Of a stretch of 64,000 nucleotides of DNA, positions 45,585 to 52,484 are shown one piece after another. The stretch covers positions 1-64,000 of the forward strand of contig NZ_JYNX01000062.1 in NCBI RefSeq assembly GCF_001044255.1, given 5' to 3'. Under the pieces are notes generated by a model, which was given only the letters and a program-made list of their open reading frames with translations, made no database searches and had not been told where the DNA came from. Made by a program: the position numbers and the translations under genes. Source of the DNA: Mycolicibacterium chubuense. GTDB lineage: Bacteria; Actinomycetota; Actinomycetes; Mycobacteriales; Mycobacteriaceae. Numbering within the stretch: the stretch's first letter is position 1; each line of letters opens with the position of its first letter.

Positions 45585-46550
45585 TCAGGACACGAGTGGG
45601 TGGCACTCCCGGACGCGCTCGATCCACCACTGCCGGCGTGCGGGCGGTGCCGCCAACGCCGCGATCCGGGCCGGGTCGGGGGCCGCCGCGGCCGCGGGCA
45701 GGAAGCCGTCGACCGGCACCAACGGGCCGGCGACGTCCTCGACGAACAAGCCGCCGGTGCCGAGCCCGCAGGCGTGCCTCAGCTCGGGCAGGCATCCCGC
45801 GGCGACGAGTCCGGCGCCGATGCCGACCGCCGAGTCCAGCGCACTCGACACCACCACCGGGATGTCGATCTGCGCGGCGATCGCCAGCATCGCGCGCACC
45901 CCGCCCAGCGGCGCCACCTTGAGCACCGCGACGTCGGCCGCACCCGAGCGCACCACATGTAGCGGGTCATCGGCCTTGCGGATGCTCTCGTCGGCGGCGA
46001 CCGGGACGTCGACGCGGCGGCGCACCTCCGCCAGTTCGGGCACCGTCGCGCACGGCTGCTCGAGGTACTCCAGCGGCCCGTCGGCGGTGAGTGCCGCGGC
46101 CGCGGTCACGGCGTCCTCGACGCTCCAGCCGCCGTTGGCGTCGACCCGCACCGTCGGGACGAGGGCGCGGACGGCGTTGACGCGCGCGACGTCATCGGCC
46201 AGCGACTGCCCGGCTTCGGCCACCTTCACCTTGGCGGTGCGCGCGCCGGGGAACCGGGCGAGCACCTCGGGGACCTGCGCGGCCGGCACGGCGGGGACGG
46301 TCGCATTGATCGGGACCCGGTCGCGCAGTGTCGACGGCATCGGCTGGTACGCGGCCTCGAGACCCGCGGCGAGCCAGTGCGCGGCCTCGGCGGGTCCGTA
46401 CTCGACGAAGGCCCCGAACTCGCCCCAGCCGGCCGGGCCGTCGATCAGCGCCACCTCCCGCGTGGTGATCCCGCGGAAGCGCACCCGCATCGGCAGGGCG
46501 ACGACGTGCAGGCGGTCGAGGATGTCGGCGAGGTCCATCGCTCCGATCAT
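45585..46550 (-). CDS. menC: o-Succinylbenzoate synthase MenC
   Basis: This 321-aa enolase-superfamily enzyme dehydrates SHCHC to o-succinylbenzoate. It keeps the catalytic Lys pair in TAKVKVAE (Lys107/Lys109), the metal ligands in RVDANGGW, EYLEQPCA and ADESIRK, and the second Lys in VLKVAPLGG. It aligns closely with Rv0553. ATG 46550 overlaps the stop of the truncated MarR frame (ATGA); ATG 46538 is an alternative. Unlike in M. tuberculosis, the regulator/DJ-1 pair lies between it and bpoC. Confidence 0.94.
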   Translation of the reverse strand: MIGAMDLADILDRLHVVALPMRVRFRGITTREVALIDGPAGWGEFGAFVEYGPAEAAHWLAAGLEAAYQPMPSTLRDRVPINATVPAVPAAQVPEVLARFPGARTAKVKVAEAGQSLADDVARVNAVRALVPTVRVDANGGWSVEDAVTAAAALTADGPLEYLEQPCATVPELAEVRRRVDVPVAADESIRKADDPLHVVRSGAADVAVLKVAPLGGVRAMLAIAAQIDIPVVVSSALDSAVGIGAGLVAAGCLPELRHACGLGTGGLFVEDVAGPLVPVDGFLPAAAAAPDPARIAALAAPPARRQWWIERVRECHPLVS

Positions 46551-46864
46551 CCGGCAGCCGACGGTTGCGCCTGCGCGAACGCGGCCGTGATCCGGCCGAG
46601 CCCCCGCACCAGCGCGCGGCGGTCACGTTCGCTGAGAGCGGCGCCGGCCGCGGCGACAGCCTGGCCAAGGGGCCGGTAGATCTCGGCGAGTGCGCGCCAC
46701 GTCGGATCGCGCAGGGCCACGAGCACACTGCGCCGATCCCGCTCGGCGGCGCGGCGCTCGACCAGGCCTGCAGCTTCGAGCCGATCGACGAGTGCGGTGA
46801 CGGATCCGCGCGACAGACCGAGGTATTCGGCCAGCGAGGCCGCACCACTGCCGCCGGGCCTGCG
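46547..46864 (-). pseudogene. MarR-family regulator remnant, N-terminus missing
   Basis: The frame encodes a MarR wing and C-terminal helices: ASLAEYLGLSRGSVTALVDR, then LEAAGLVERRAAERDRRSVL and about 45 residues of dimerisation helices. There is no start codon before the recognition helix, and an in-frame stop lies at 46865-46867. A normal MarR protein would have about 40-50 further residues at the N-terminus. The 3' end is intact and overlaps menC. With the opposed fragment at 46851-46964 it marks a deletion. Confidence 0.7.
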
Positions 46865-46964
46865 TCACCTGGTCGAGGCTGCCATGAGCCGCCGGGTGCG
46901 CTCCCTGCACGTCAAGGACCTCGACCAGCTCAAGGCGCACGTGGAATCACGCGCCGCGCACTGA
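46851..46964 (+). pseudogene. C-terminal gene fragment opposite the MarR remnant
   Basis: The plus strand from about 46851 encodes PPGLRHLVEAAMSRR followed by VRSLHVKDLDQLKAHVESRAAH and a stop at 46962-46964. It reads like the C-terminus of a real protein of amphipathic helices, but no 5' part exists. An internal ATG at 46884 has no ribosome site. I do not recognise the family. It looks like the tail of a gene once divergent from the MarR gene. Confidence 0.45.
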
Positions 46965-46991
46965 TGTCCTTTTCCGTGCGTCCCGTTCGTC
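46965..46991 (+). promoter_or_regulatory. ECF-type promoter of the first YciI gene
   Basis: TGTCCT (46965-46970) and CGTC (46988-46991) are 17 nt apart. From memory, ECF42 sigma factors recognise TGTCGA with CG(A/T)C at -10. The second YciI gene has the same arrangement (TGTCGA-N17-CGAC), which supports the assignment. Confidence 0.5.
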
Positions 46992-46999
46992 TTCCTGTT

Positions 47000-47021
47000 G
47001 TGATCCCAACAGTGGGATCAC
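47000..47021. promoter_or_regulatory. Perfect 9-bp inverted repeat before the YciI gene
   Basis: GTGATCCCA (47000-47008) and TGGGATCAC (47013-47021) are a perfect inverted repeat with spacer ACAG, lying between the ECF-type promoter and the ribosome site AGGAGA. The position just downstream of the -10 box fits a repressor operator; a 5'-UTR hairpin is the alternative. Confidence 0.5.
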
Positions 47022-47040
47022 CCCAACAAAGGAGAACACG

Positions 47041-47394
47041 ATGCCTCAGTACGCCGCCATCAACTACGCCGCCGACGTCGACTGGACGGCGCCCGAGCAC
47101 GCCGCCGAGATGGCGGAGTACGGCGAGTTCGGCGCAACGCACGGCGCGTCGATCCGTGGTGGCGCCGCGCTGTACCCGACCTCCACTGCGACCACGGTGC
47201 GGGTTCGCGGCGCCCGCGGCGGAGAGGTCGTGCTCAGCGACGGCCCGTACGCCGAGACCAAGGAGGCGCTGACCGGCTTCTACCTCATCGAAGCCGCCGA
47301 CCTCGACGAGGCCCTGCGCATCGCCGCGGACATCCCCGCAGCCTGGGGTGGTGGGGCGGTGGAGGTCCGTCCGGTCATCGACTTCGGCGGGTGA
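47041..47394 (+). CDS. YciI/DGPF-domain protein 1
   Basis: This 117-aa YciI-like (DGPF) protein has the namesake motif as SDGPYAETKEALTGFYLIEA. Such proteins are partners of ECF42 sigma factors in actinobacteria. ATG 47041 follows AGGAGAACACG. The gene overlaps the sigma-factor gene (GTGA at 47391-47394), so both are translated from one mRNA. The biochemical role of DGPF proteins is unclear; an enzymatic role is suggested by the fold only. Confidence 0.85.
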   Translation: MPQYAAINYAADVDWTAPEHAAEMAEYGEFGATHGASIRGGAALYPTSTATTVRVRGARGGEVVLSDGPYAETKEALTGFYLIEAADLDEALRIAADIPAAWGGGAVEVRPVIDFGG

Positions 47395-48614
47395 CCTCAG
47401 TCGATCAGCAGGTCGCCGAGACGATCCGGGCCGAGGGTGCGCGCATCCTGGCCACCCTGGTCCGGATCGTCGGCGATCTGCACATCGCCGAGGACGCGGT
47501 CCAGGAGGCCGCGATGCGGGCGCTGCGGCAGTGGCCGGTCACCGGCATTCCCGACTCACCGCGGGCATGGCTGACCGTCACCGCCCGACGCGCCGCCATC
47601 GACGTCCTGCGCCGCGAAGGCTCCCGGACCACGAAGGAACGTGCCGCCATGGACCTGCGTGTCGACGAGGACCCTCCCGAGCCGGTGGTCCACGACGACC
47701 TGCTGCGGCTCATCTTCACCTGCGCCCACCCCGCGCTGTCGCTCGACGCTCAGGTGACCCTCGCGCTGCGGGTGCTGTGTGGGCTGTCGACGGCGCAGAT
47801 CGCCTCGGTGCTACTGAGCTCCGAGGCCGCCGTGGCCAAGCGGCTGACCCGCACGCGCGCCAAGATCGCTCGCGCCGGTATCCCCTACCAGGTGCCGTCG
47901 GCCGCCGAACTTCCCCAGCGGCTCGCCGCGGTCTGCGCGGTCGTGTACACGCTGTACACCAGCGCCCACACCGCGACGTCGGGTCCGGACCTCAGCGACG
48001 TGGACGGCTGCCGGGAGGCGATCCGGCTCGCCCGGCTCGTGCTCGACCTGATGCCCGACGAGGGCGCGCCGATGTCGGTGCTGGCGCTGCTGTTGCTGAC
48101 CGAGGCCCGCCGCGGCGCGCGCACCGACCCAGAGGGTCGTCCGATCGTGCTGGCCGAGCAGGACCGCCAGGCCTGGGACCGGGCCTCGATCGCCGAGGGG
48201 TGCCGTCTGCTCGACGCATCGCTGCGCCGCTCCGATGGAATCGCCGACCCCTATCAGTTGCAGGCCGCCATCGCCGCCGAGCATGCCCGCGCCGCGACCT
48301 ACCGCGACACCGACTGGGCGGAGATCGTCCGGCTCTACACGCTGCTGGTCGACGTGCAACCGACCTCGGCCGGCCGACTGGCGCGCGCGGTCGCCGTCGC
48401 CGAACACGCGGGACCGGCCGCCGGCCTGGCTGCGTTGGCCGAGCTGGAGCCCGACCACCGCTGGCACGCCGTGCGTGCGGAGATCCTGGCCCGGGACGGG
48501 CGCCACCGCGAGGCCATCGACGCGATGACGGCTTCGCTGGCCGGGCCCGTCAGCGAGGCGGAGGCCGCGCACCGGCGATCGCTGATCGCGCAGTGGGCCC
48601 AGCCTGCGCCGTGA
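47391..48614 (+). CDS. ECF42-type RNA polymerase sigma factor 1
   Basis: This is a 407-aa sigma factor. Region 2 lies at about residues 10-80 (DLHIAEDAVQEAAMRALRQW and SPRAWLTVTARRAAIDVLRR), region 4 at about 110-165 (LCGLSTAQIASVLLSSEAAVAKRLTR), and a long C-terminal extension (DUF6596 plus TPR-like helices) runs to the end. This layout and the overlapping DGPF gene define the ECF42 group, which lacks a classical anti-sigma factor. GTG 47391 overlaps the YciI stop. Confidence 0.88.
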   Translation: MTSVDQQVAETIRAEGARILATLVRIVGDLHIAEDAVQEAAMRALRQWPVTGIPDSPRAWLTVTARRAAIDVLRREGSRTTKERAAMDLRVDEDPPEPVVHDDLLRLIFTCAHPALSLDAQVTLALRVLCGLSTAQIASVLLSSEAAVAKRLTRTRAKIARAGIPYQVPSAAELPQRLAAVCAVVYTLYTSAHTATSGPDLSDVDGCREAIRLARLVLDLMPDEGAPMSVLALLLLTEARRGARTDPEGRPIVLAEQDRQAWDRASIAEGCRLLDASLRRSDGIADPYQLQAAIAAEHARAATYRDTDWAEIVRLYTLLVDVQPTSAGRLARAVAVAEHAGPAAGLAALAELEPDHRWHAVRAEILARDGRHREAIDAMTASLAGPVSEAEAAHRRSLIAQWAQPAP

Positions 48615-48725
48615 TGGCGTTCGGGGTGCGCTGCCGCCACCCATCCGGAGACGTCATGGCGACGAAGAAAGGTTGCGTCGAGCTCGGTGCGGGTAGCCGC
48701 CCGAGGTGAGAAGGAGGATGAGCCC

Positions 48726-49346
48726 GTGGTCAATCGCATCGTCAAGTTCGCCGGCCAGCTCGGGGAGTCCGCGCTGTCGATCGTTGGTGTGCGGACCGTC
48801 GAGGAGCCCCACTACATCAAGCGCCCGCTGACCGACACCGTCGAGATCCGGCAGTACGGCTCGCGGATCGCCGCCGAGACCACCGTCAGCGGTGACAAGC
48901 AGAAAGCCCTCAACACCGGGTTCCGTCGGCTCGCGGGTTACATCTTCGGCGGCAACCACCGCGACACCGAGATCGCGATGACTGCGCCGGTGAGCCAGCA
49001 GTCCGCCAAGGAGGAGATCGCGATGACCGCGCCCGTCTCCCAGACGGGCAGCGCCGAGGACGGCTGGACGGTGCGGTTCTTCATGCCGTCGAAGTGGTCG
49101 ATGGAGACCCTGCCCGAACCCGACGACGAGAACGTCCGGCTGGTGACCGTGCCGCCCCAGACCGTCGCGGTGCTGAAGTTCACCGGTGACCGCAGTGCGG
49201 CCGCGATCGCCAGGCGTGGCGAAGAGCTGCGCACGACGTTGCGCGACAAGGGCATCGAGCCCGTCGGTGAGACGACCGCGTGGTTCTACGATCCGCCGTG
49301 GACGCTGCCGTTCCGCCGCCGCAACGAGGTCGCCGTCGGCATCTAG
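48726..49346 (+). CDS. SOUL-family haem-binding protein
   Basis: This 206-aa protein has the SOUL/HBP pattern EEPHYIKRPLTDTVEIRQYG, RRLAGYIFGGN and a doubled EIAMTAPVSQ motif, ending FYDPPWTLPFRRRNEV. Relatives bind haem or related tetrapyrroles. I chose GTG 48726, preceded by AAGGAGGATGAGCCC; a longer frame to 48687 would place the ribosome site inside the gene. Its stop overlaps that of the convergent acyl-CoA ligase (CTAG). It is not obviously part of the sigma-factor unit. Confidence 0.83.
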   Translation: MVNRIVKFAGQLGESALSIVGVRTVEEPHYIKRPLTDTVEIRQYGSRIAAETTVSGDKQKALNTGFRRLAGYIFGGNHRDTEIAMTAPVSQQSAKEEIAMTAPVSQTGSAEDGWTVRFFMPSKWSMETLPEPDDENVRLVTVPPQTVAVLKFTGDRSAAAIARRGEELRTTLRDKGIEPVGETTAWFYDPPWTLPFRRRNEVAVGI

Positions 49347-50905
49347 ACCGTCGCGCGGTCCCGGCCGTCCCAATGCGGTTTGCGCAGTTCCTTTTTCAGG
49401 ACCTTGCCGGTGGGGTTACGGGGTAGCTCGTCGGTGATGTCGACGGACTTGGGGCACTTGTAGGCGGCCAACCGCTCGCGTGCGAACGCGATCAGGTCCT
49501 TCTCCGAGACCTCCGATTCGACCACGACGACCGCTTTGACGACCTCGCCCCACTTGTCGTCGGGCACACCGATCACCGCGACCTCGACCACCGCCTCGTG
49601 CTCGGCGAGCACCCGCTCGACCTCGATCGAGTAGATGTTCTCTCCGCCGGAGATGATCATGTCCTTGAGCCGGTCCTCGACGAAGATGTAGCCGCCGTCG
49701 TCGACGCGGCCGATGTCACCGGTGCGGAACCAGCCGTCCTCGGTGATCGCCTCGGCGGTGGCCTCCGGCTTGTTGTGGTAGCCCTTCATCAACTGCGGTG
49801 TCTTGAACCACAATTCGCCCTGCTCACCGGTGGGCACGTCCTCGAGGGTGTCGGGGTCGACGACCCGCACCTCGGCGTTGGGGACCAGCGTGCCCGCGCT
49901 CGAGAGCCGCTCCTCGCGGCCGGGATCGCGGTGCGCCTCGGGCAGTAGATGGCTGATCACACCGCACACCTCGGTGAGCCCGTAGGCCTGGATGAAGTCG
50001 GTGTCCGGCCACGCCTGCAACGCCTGCCGCAGCAGGGGCAGCGGCATGGGCGACGCCCCGTAGGCGTAGGTCTTCAGCGCGGCGAACAGCTTGACCGCGT
50101 CCTCGCCCGACTCGAGCACCTTGGCCAGCACCGCCGGCACCAGGAAGGTGCGGTTGGCGCCCTTGAGGATCGCCCCCGCCAGCGCCGCGCCGTCGACGTC
50201 ACGGGTCATCACGCTCGGGAAGCCGTCGTGAATGCCGAACTGCACGTAGGACGAACCGCCGACGTGGAACAGCGGCATCGACACCATGTTCTTGTCGCCC
50301 TCGTCGAACTCGAAGCCCTCGTGGGCGTTCACGGTGTGGGCGATGATGTTGGCCTGCGTGAGCTCGACACCCTTGGGCCGGCCGGTGGTGCCCGACGAGT
50401 ACATGATGATCGCCACGTCGCCCGGTTCCACGTCCTCGGAACGCTGCACCGGCGTCGACGCGGCGAGAATCTGTTCGTACTCGTCATCGCCTTCCGGTGT
50501 CACGGCGATGACGTGCTCGATGTTGGTCAGCTTGTCGCGGATCCGGTCGATCGAGGACATGAACTCCGCGCCCACGATCAGCACCTTGGCGCCGGAGTCG
50601 TTGAGCACGTAGTCGAGTTCGTCGGCGGCCAGCCGGAAGTTGATGATCGCGGTGGCGGCGCCCAGCGACGCGGCGGCGATCGTCGTCTCGACACACGCGG
50701 GATGGTTCTTGTCGAGAAACGCCACCACATCCCCGCGCCCGACGCCGCGTTCGGTCAGCGCCCCGGCCAGCCGTCGGATCCGGTCGTCCCACTGCGCCCA
50801 GGTCCAGTTGCGGTCGAAATAGTCCATCGCCTCGGCGTCGGGGGTGGTGGCCGCCCAGTGGGCGACTCGTTCGTCGAGGAAGCGGGGTTCGGGCAGATCG
50901 GCCAT
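49343..50905 (-). CDS. Long-chain acyl-CoA synthetase (FadD-type)
   Basis: This 520-aa ANL-superfamily enzyme activates carboxylic acids to CoA thioesters via an adenylate. It has the P-loop-like motif IIMYSSGTTGRPKGVE (about 165-180), YGLTEVCG (about 300), the hinge GDIGRVDDGGYIFVEDRLKD and the catalytic Lys in NPTGKVLKKEL. ATG 50905 starts MADLPEPRFL. The acyl substrate cannot be determined. It is divergent from the second YciI gene. Confidence 0.88.
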   Translation of the reverse strand: MADLPEPRFLDERVAHWAATTPDAEAMDYFDRNWTWAQWDDRIRRLAGALTERGVGRGDVVAFLDKNHPACVETTIAAASLGAATAIINFRLAADELDYVLNDSGAKVLIVGAEFMSSIDRIRDKLTNIEHVIAVTPEGDDEYEQILAASTPVQRSEDVEPGDVAIIMYSSGTTGRPKGVELTQANIIAHTVNAHEGFEFDEGDKNMVSMPLFHVGGSSYVQFGIHDGFPSVMTRDVDGAALAGAILKGANRTFLVPAVLAKVLESGEDAVKLFAALKTYAYGASPMPLPLLRQALQAWPDTDFIQAYGLTEVCGVISHLLPEAHRDPGREERLSSAGTLVPNAEVRVVDPDTLEDVPTGEQGELWFKTPQLMKGYHNKPEATAEAITEDGWFRTGDIGRVDDGGYIFVEDRLKDMIISGGENIYSIEVERVLAEHEAVVEVAVIGVPDDKWGEVVKAVVVVESEVSEKDLIAFARERLAAYKCPKSVDITDELPRNPTGKVLKKELRKPHWDGRDRATV

Positions 50906-50963
50906 GGTCGACAAGCGTGCCACGCCCACGCGTGCCCCGAGGCGAAACTTTTCTTCCCGCTCG

Positions 50964-50990
50964 TGTCGATTTGCGCCCGCGCCGATCGAC
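50964..50990 (+). promoter_or_regulatory. ECF-type promoter of the second YciI gene
   Basis: TGTCGA (50964-50969), a 17-nt spacer and CGAC (50987-50990) match the ECF42 promoter pattern I recall and have the same spacing as the promoter at 46965. They lie about 70 bp before ATG 51059. Confidence 0.55.
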
Positions 50991-51058
50991 GAGTGGGTGA
51001 AGGGCATCCTGAACAAGACCTGACGAGCCCTTCCCACCGAGAAAGAAGGAGAGAGACC

Positions 51059-51478
51059 ATGACCCGCTACATGCTGATCCTGCGGTCCACCCCCGAGGCC
51101 GAGAAGGCCATGGAGAACGTCGACTTCAACGAGGTCATCGCCGCGATGGGCCGCTACAACGAGGAGCTCCTCAAAGCCGGGGTGCTGCTCGCAGGAGAAG
51201 GCCTGGCAGGGCCCGAGGAGGGTTTCGTCGTGAACTTCGACGCCGAGACGCCGGTGATCACCGACGGCCCGTACACCGAGGCCAAGGAACTGTTCAACGG
51301 CTTCTGGATCCTCGGAGTGTCGTCGATCGAGGAAGCCAAGCAGTGGGCGTTGAAGTGCCCGCTGGGCCACGGCGCGCGGCTCGAGGTGCGGCGCATCACC
51401 GAGACCGAAGAGTTCCCGCAGGACAACGAGTGGGTGCAGAAGGAGATGCAGTGGAAGAAGGAGGGCTACCCGGGCTGA
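51059..51478 (+). CDS. YciI/DGPF-domain protein 2
   Basis: This 139-aa YciI-like protein has the DGPF motif as ITDGPYTEAKELFNGFWILG and the start MTRYMLILRSTPEAEKAMEN, typical of stand-alone DGPF proteins. AAGGAGAGAGACC precedes ATG 51059. Unlike the first copy it has no adjoining sigma gene; the nearest ECF42-type sigma gene begins at 54220. The promoter pattern upstream suggests it is a target of one or both ECF42 factors. Confidence 0.85.
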   Translation: MTRYMLILRSTPEAEKAMENVDFNEVIAAMGRYNEELLKAGVLLAGEGLAGPEEGFVVNFDAETPVITDGPYTEAKELFNGFWILGVSSIEEAKQWALKCPLGHGARLEVRRITETEEFPQDNEWVQKEMQWKKEGYPG

Positions 51479-51532
51479 GCCCCCAGCGCCCCGGCATGGC
51501 GGCCCGTGCGGACCGCCATGCCGGCGCGGCGG

Positions 51533-52309
51533 TCAGACGTCCTGTTCGACGTGGCCGAATTCGACGTTCTTGCCGTTGAAGTCGCCCTTGCAGGACACCG
51601 TCACGTGGTAGGTCGACAGCGGCGGCGGCGGGAGCACCGGGAAGCTGGTGCTGCCGTTCGGGCCGATCGAGAACGTCTTGTTGACCCCCGGCAGCACCGG
51701 GTTCGTCGCGACGTAGGTGCACGTGCCGGCCAGCGCCGAGGTGTTGGTGATGTTCACCGTCCAGCTGGTCAACCCCCGGTCGAACGCCAACCGGATCGCG
51801 TCGGTGGGAGCGACGGGGTCGGGCTTCGGGGGGTCCGGCACAGCGACGGGTGCGGGCGCCGGGTTGGCGGCCGGTGCCGGGGCCGCCTCGACCGGCTTCG
51901 CCGGGGCGCCCAGCACGATCGTCACCACGTCGACCTCCCGATCCTCGTGCCGGACGAAGCCGACACCGAAGTCGGTGAAGTCGCAGTTGGTGATCACCCC
52001 GCCCGCACCGCGCGAATACGCGCTGGTCGTCGCCGCGGCCTGCGGATCACCGGACCCGAGGAACGCGAGCGTCCGCCCGTTGTATCCGGCGGGCTGTCCG
52101 TCGACCGGGTTCTCGGAGCGCGCATAGGTCTGAGCAGCGCCCTCGAGGACGCCTCTGTCGTACTTCAGCGCCGGGCAGCGCGCCGGACGGTCCTTGTTGA
52201 CGGTGTTGATGATCGCGTCCAGCGGGTCGGCGTGCGCGACGGGCATCGCTGCGAGCGAGCCGGCGAATGCGGTGGCCAGGGCCAGCGAAACGGCAGTTCG
52301 GGTGGTCAT
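51533..52309 (-). CDS. Secreted CAP-like protein with C-terminal beta domain
   Basis: This 258-aa protein has a signal peptide (cleavage after about residue 28, AHA), then a CAP/SCP-like region (DAIINTVNKDRPARCPALKY, with NCDFTDFGVGFV), a Pro/Ala linker and a C-terminal beta domain of about 90 residues with two Cys (GTCTY, VSCKGDF). It should be extracellular. The CAP assignment is moderate; the C-terminal domain is a pattern I associate with mycobacterial secreted proteins. ATG 52309 follows GGGAGAA. Confidence 0.65.
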   Translation of the reverse strand: MTTRTAVSLALATAFAGSLAAMPVAHADPLDAIINTVNKDRPARCPALKYDRGVLEGAAQTYARSENPVDGQPAGYNGRTLAFLGSGDPQAAATTSAYSRGAGGVITNCDFTDFGVGFVRHEDREVDVVTIVLGAPAKPVEAAPAPAANPAPAPVAVPDPPKPDPVAPTDAIRLAFDRGLTSWTVNITNTSALAGTCTYVATNPVLPGVNKTFSIGPNGSTSFPVLPPPPLSTYHVTVSCKGDFNGKNVEFGHVEQDV

Positions 52310-52387
52310 CAGAAGTTCTCCCCTCGGTGTCGGCCGGCGCTCTGCCTGCCGTCGAGGAAAGTGTTTCGGCTGCAGTATTTGCGATCG

Positions 52388-52405
52388 CGCGTAGTCGACT
52401 ACGCG
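52388..52405. promoter_or_regulatory. Perfect 18-bp palindrome in the secreted protein/fadD8 divergent region
   Basis: CGCGTAGTCGACTACGCG is a perfect palindrome midway between two divergent genes (starts at 52309 and 52485). It is of the size and symmetry of a TetR-type operator. It could act on either gene. Confidence 0.5.
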
Positions 52406-52459
52406 ACTTAAGCGGCCCCCGCCGTCGTCGCCCCGGGTACCGGGCCTGGTGACTAAAAT

Positions 52460-52477
52460 TGGAACACGTTCTAGTCT
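52460..52477 (+). promoter_or_regulatory. KstR-like box overlapping the fadD8 -10 element
   Basis: TGGAACACGTTCTA (52460-52473) matches the KstR consensus TnnAACnnGTTnnA at every fixed position. TAGTCT (52472-52477) overlaps its end and lies exactly 7 nt before ATG 52485, so the mRNA would be leaderless. A repressor bound here would block the promoter. KstR control is inferred from the motif. Confidence 0.6.
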
Positions 52478-52484
52478 GTAGCGC

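Noticed and set aside
46565-47272. Plus-strand frame across the MarR remnant and the YciI gene start
   Set aside because: It conflicts with the well-supported YciI frame and is a shadow of the MarR remnant; only the short C-terminal fragment in another frame looks like protein.
49949-51058. Open frame fused to the front of the second YciI protein
   Set aside because: It is antisense to the acyl-CoA ligase gene; the YciI start has its own ribosome site at 51059.
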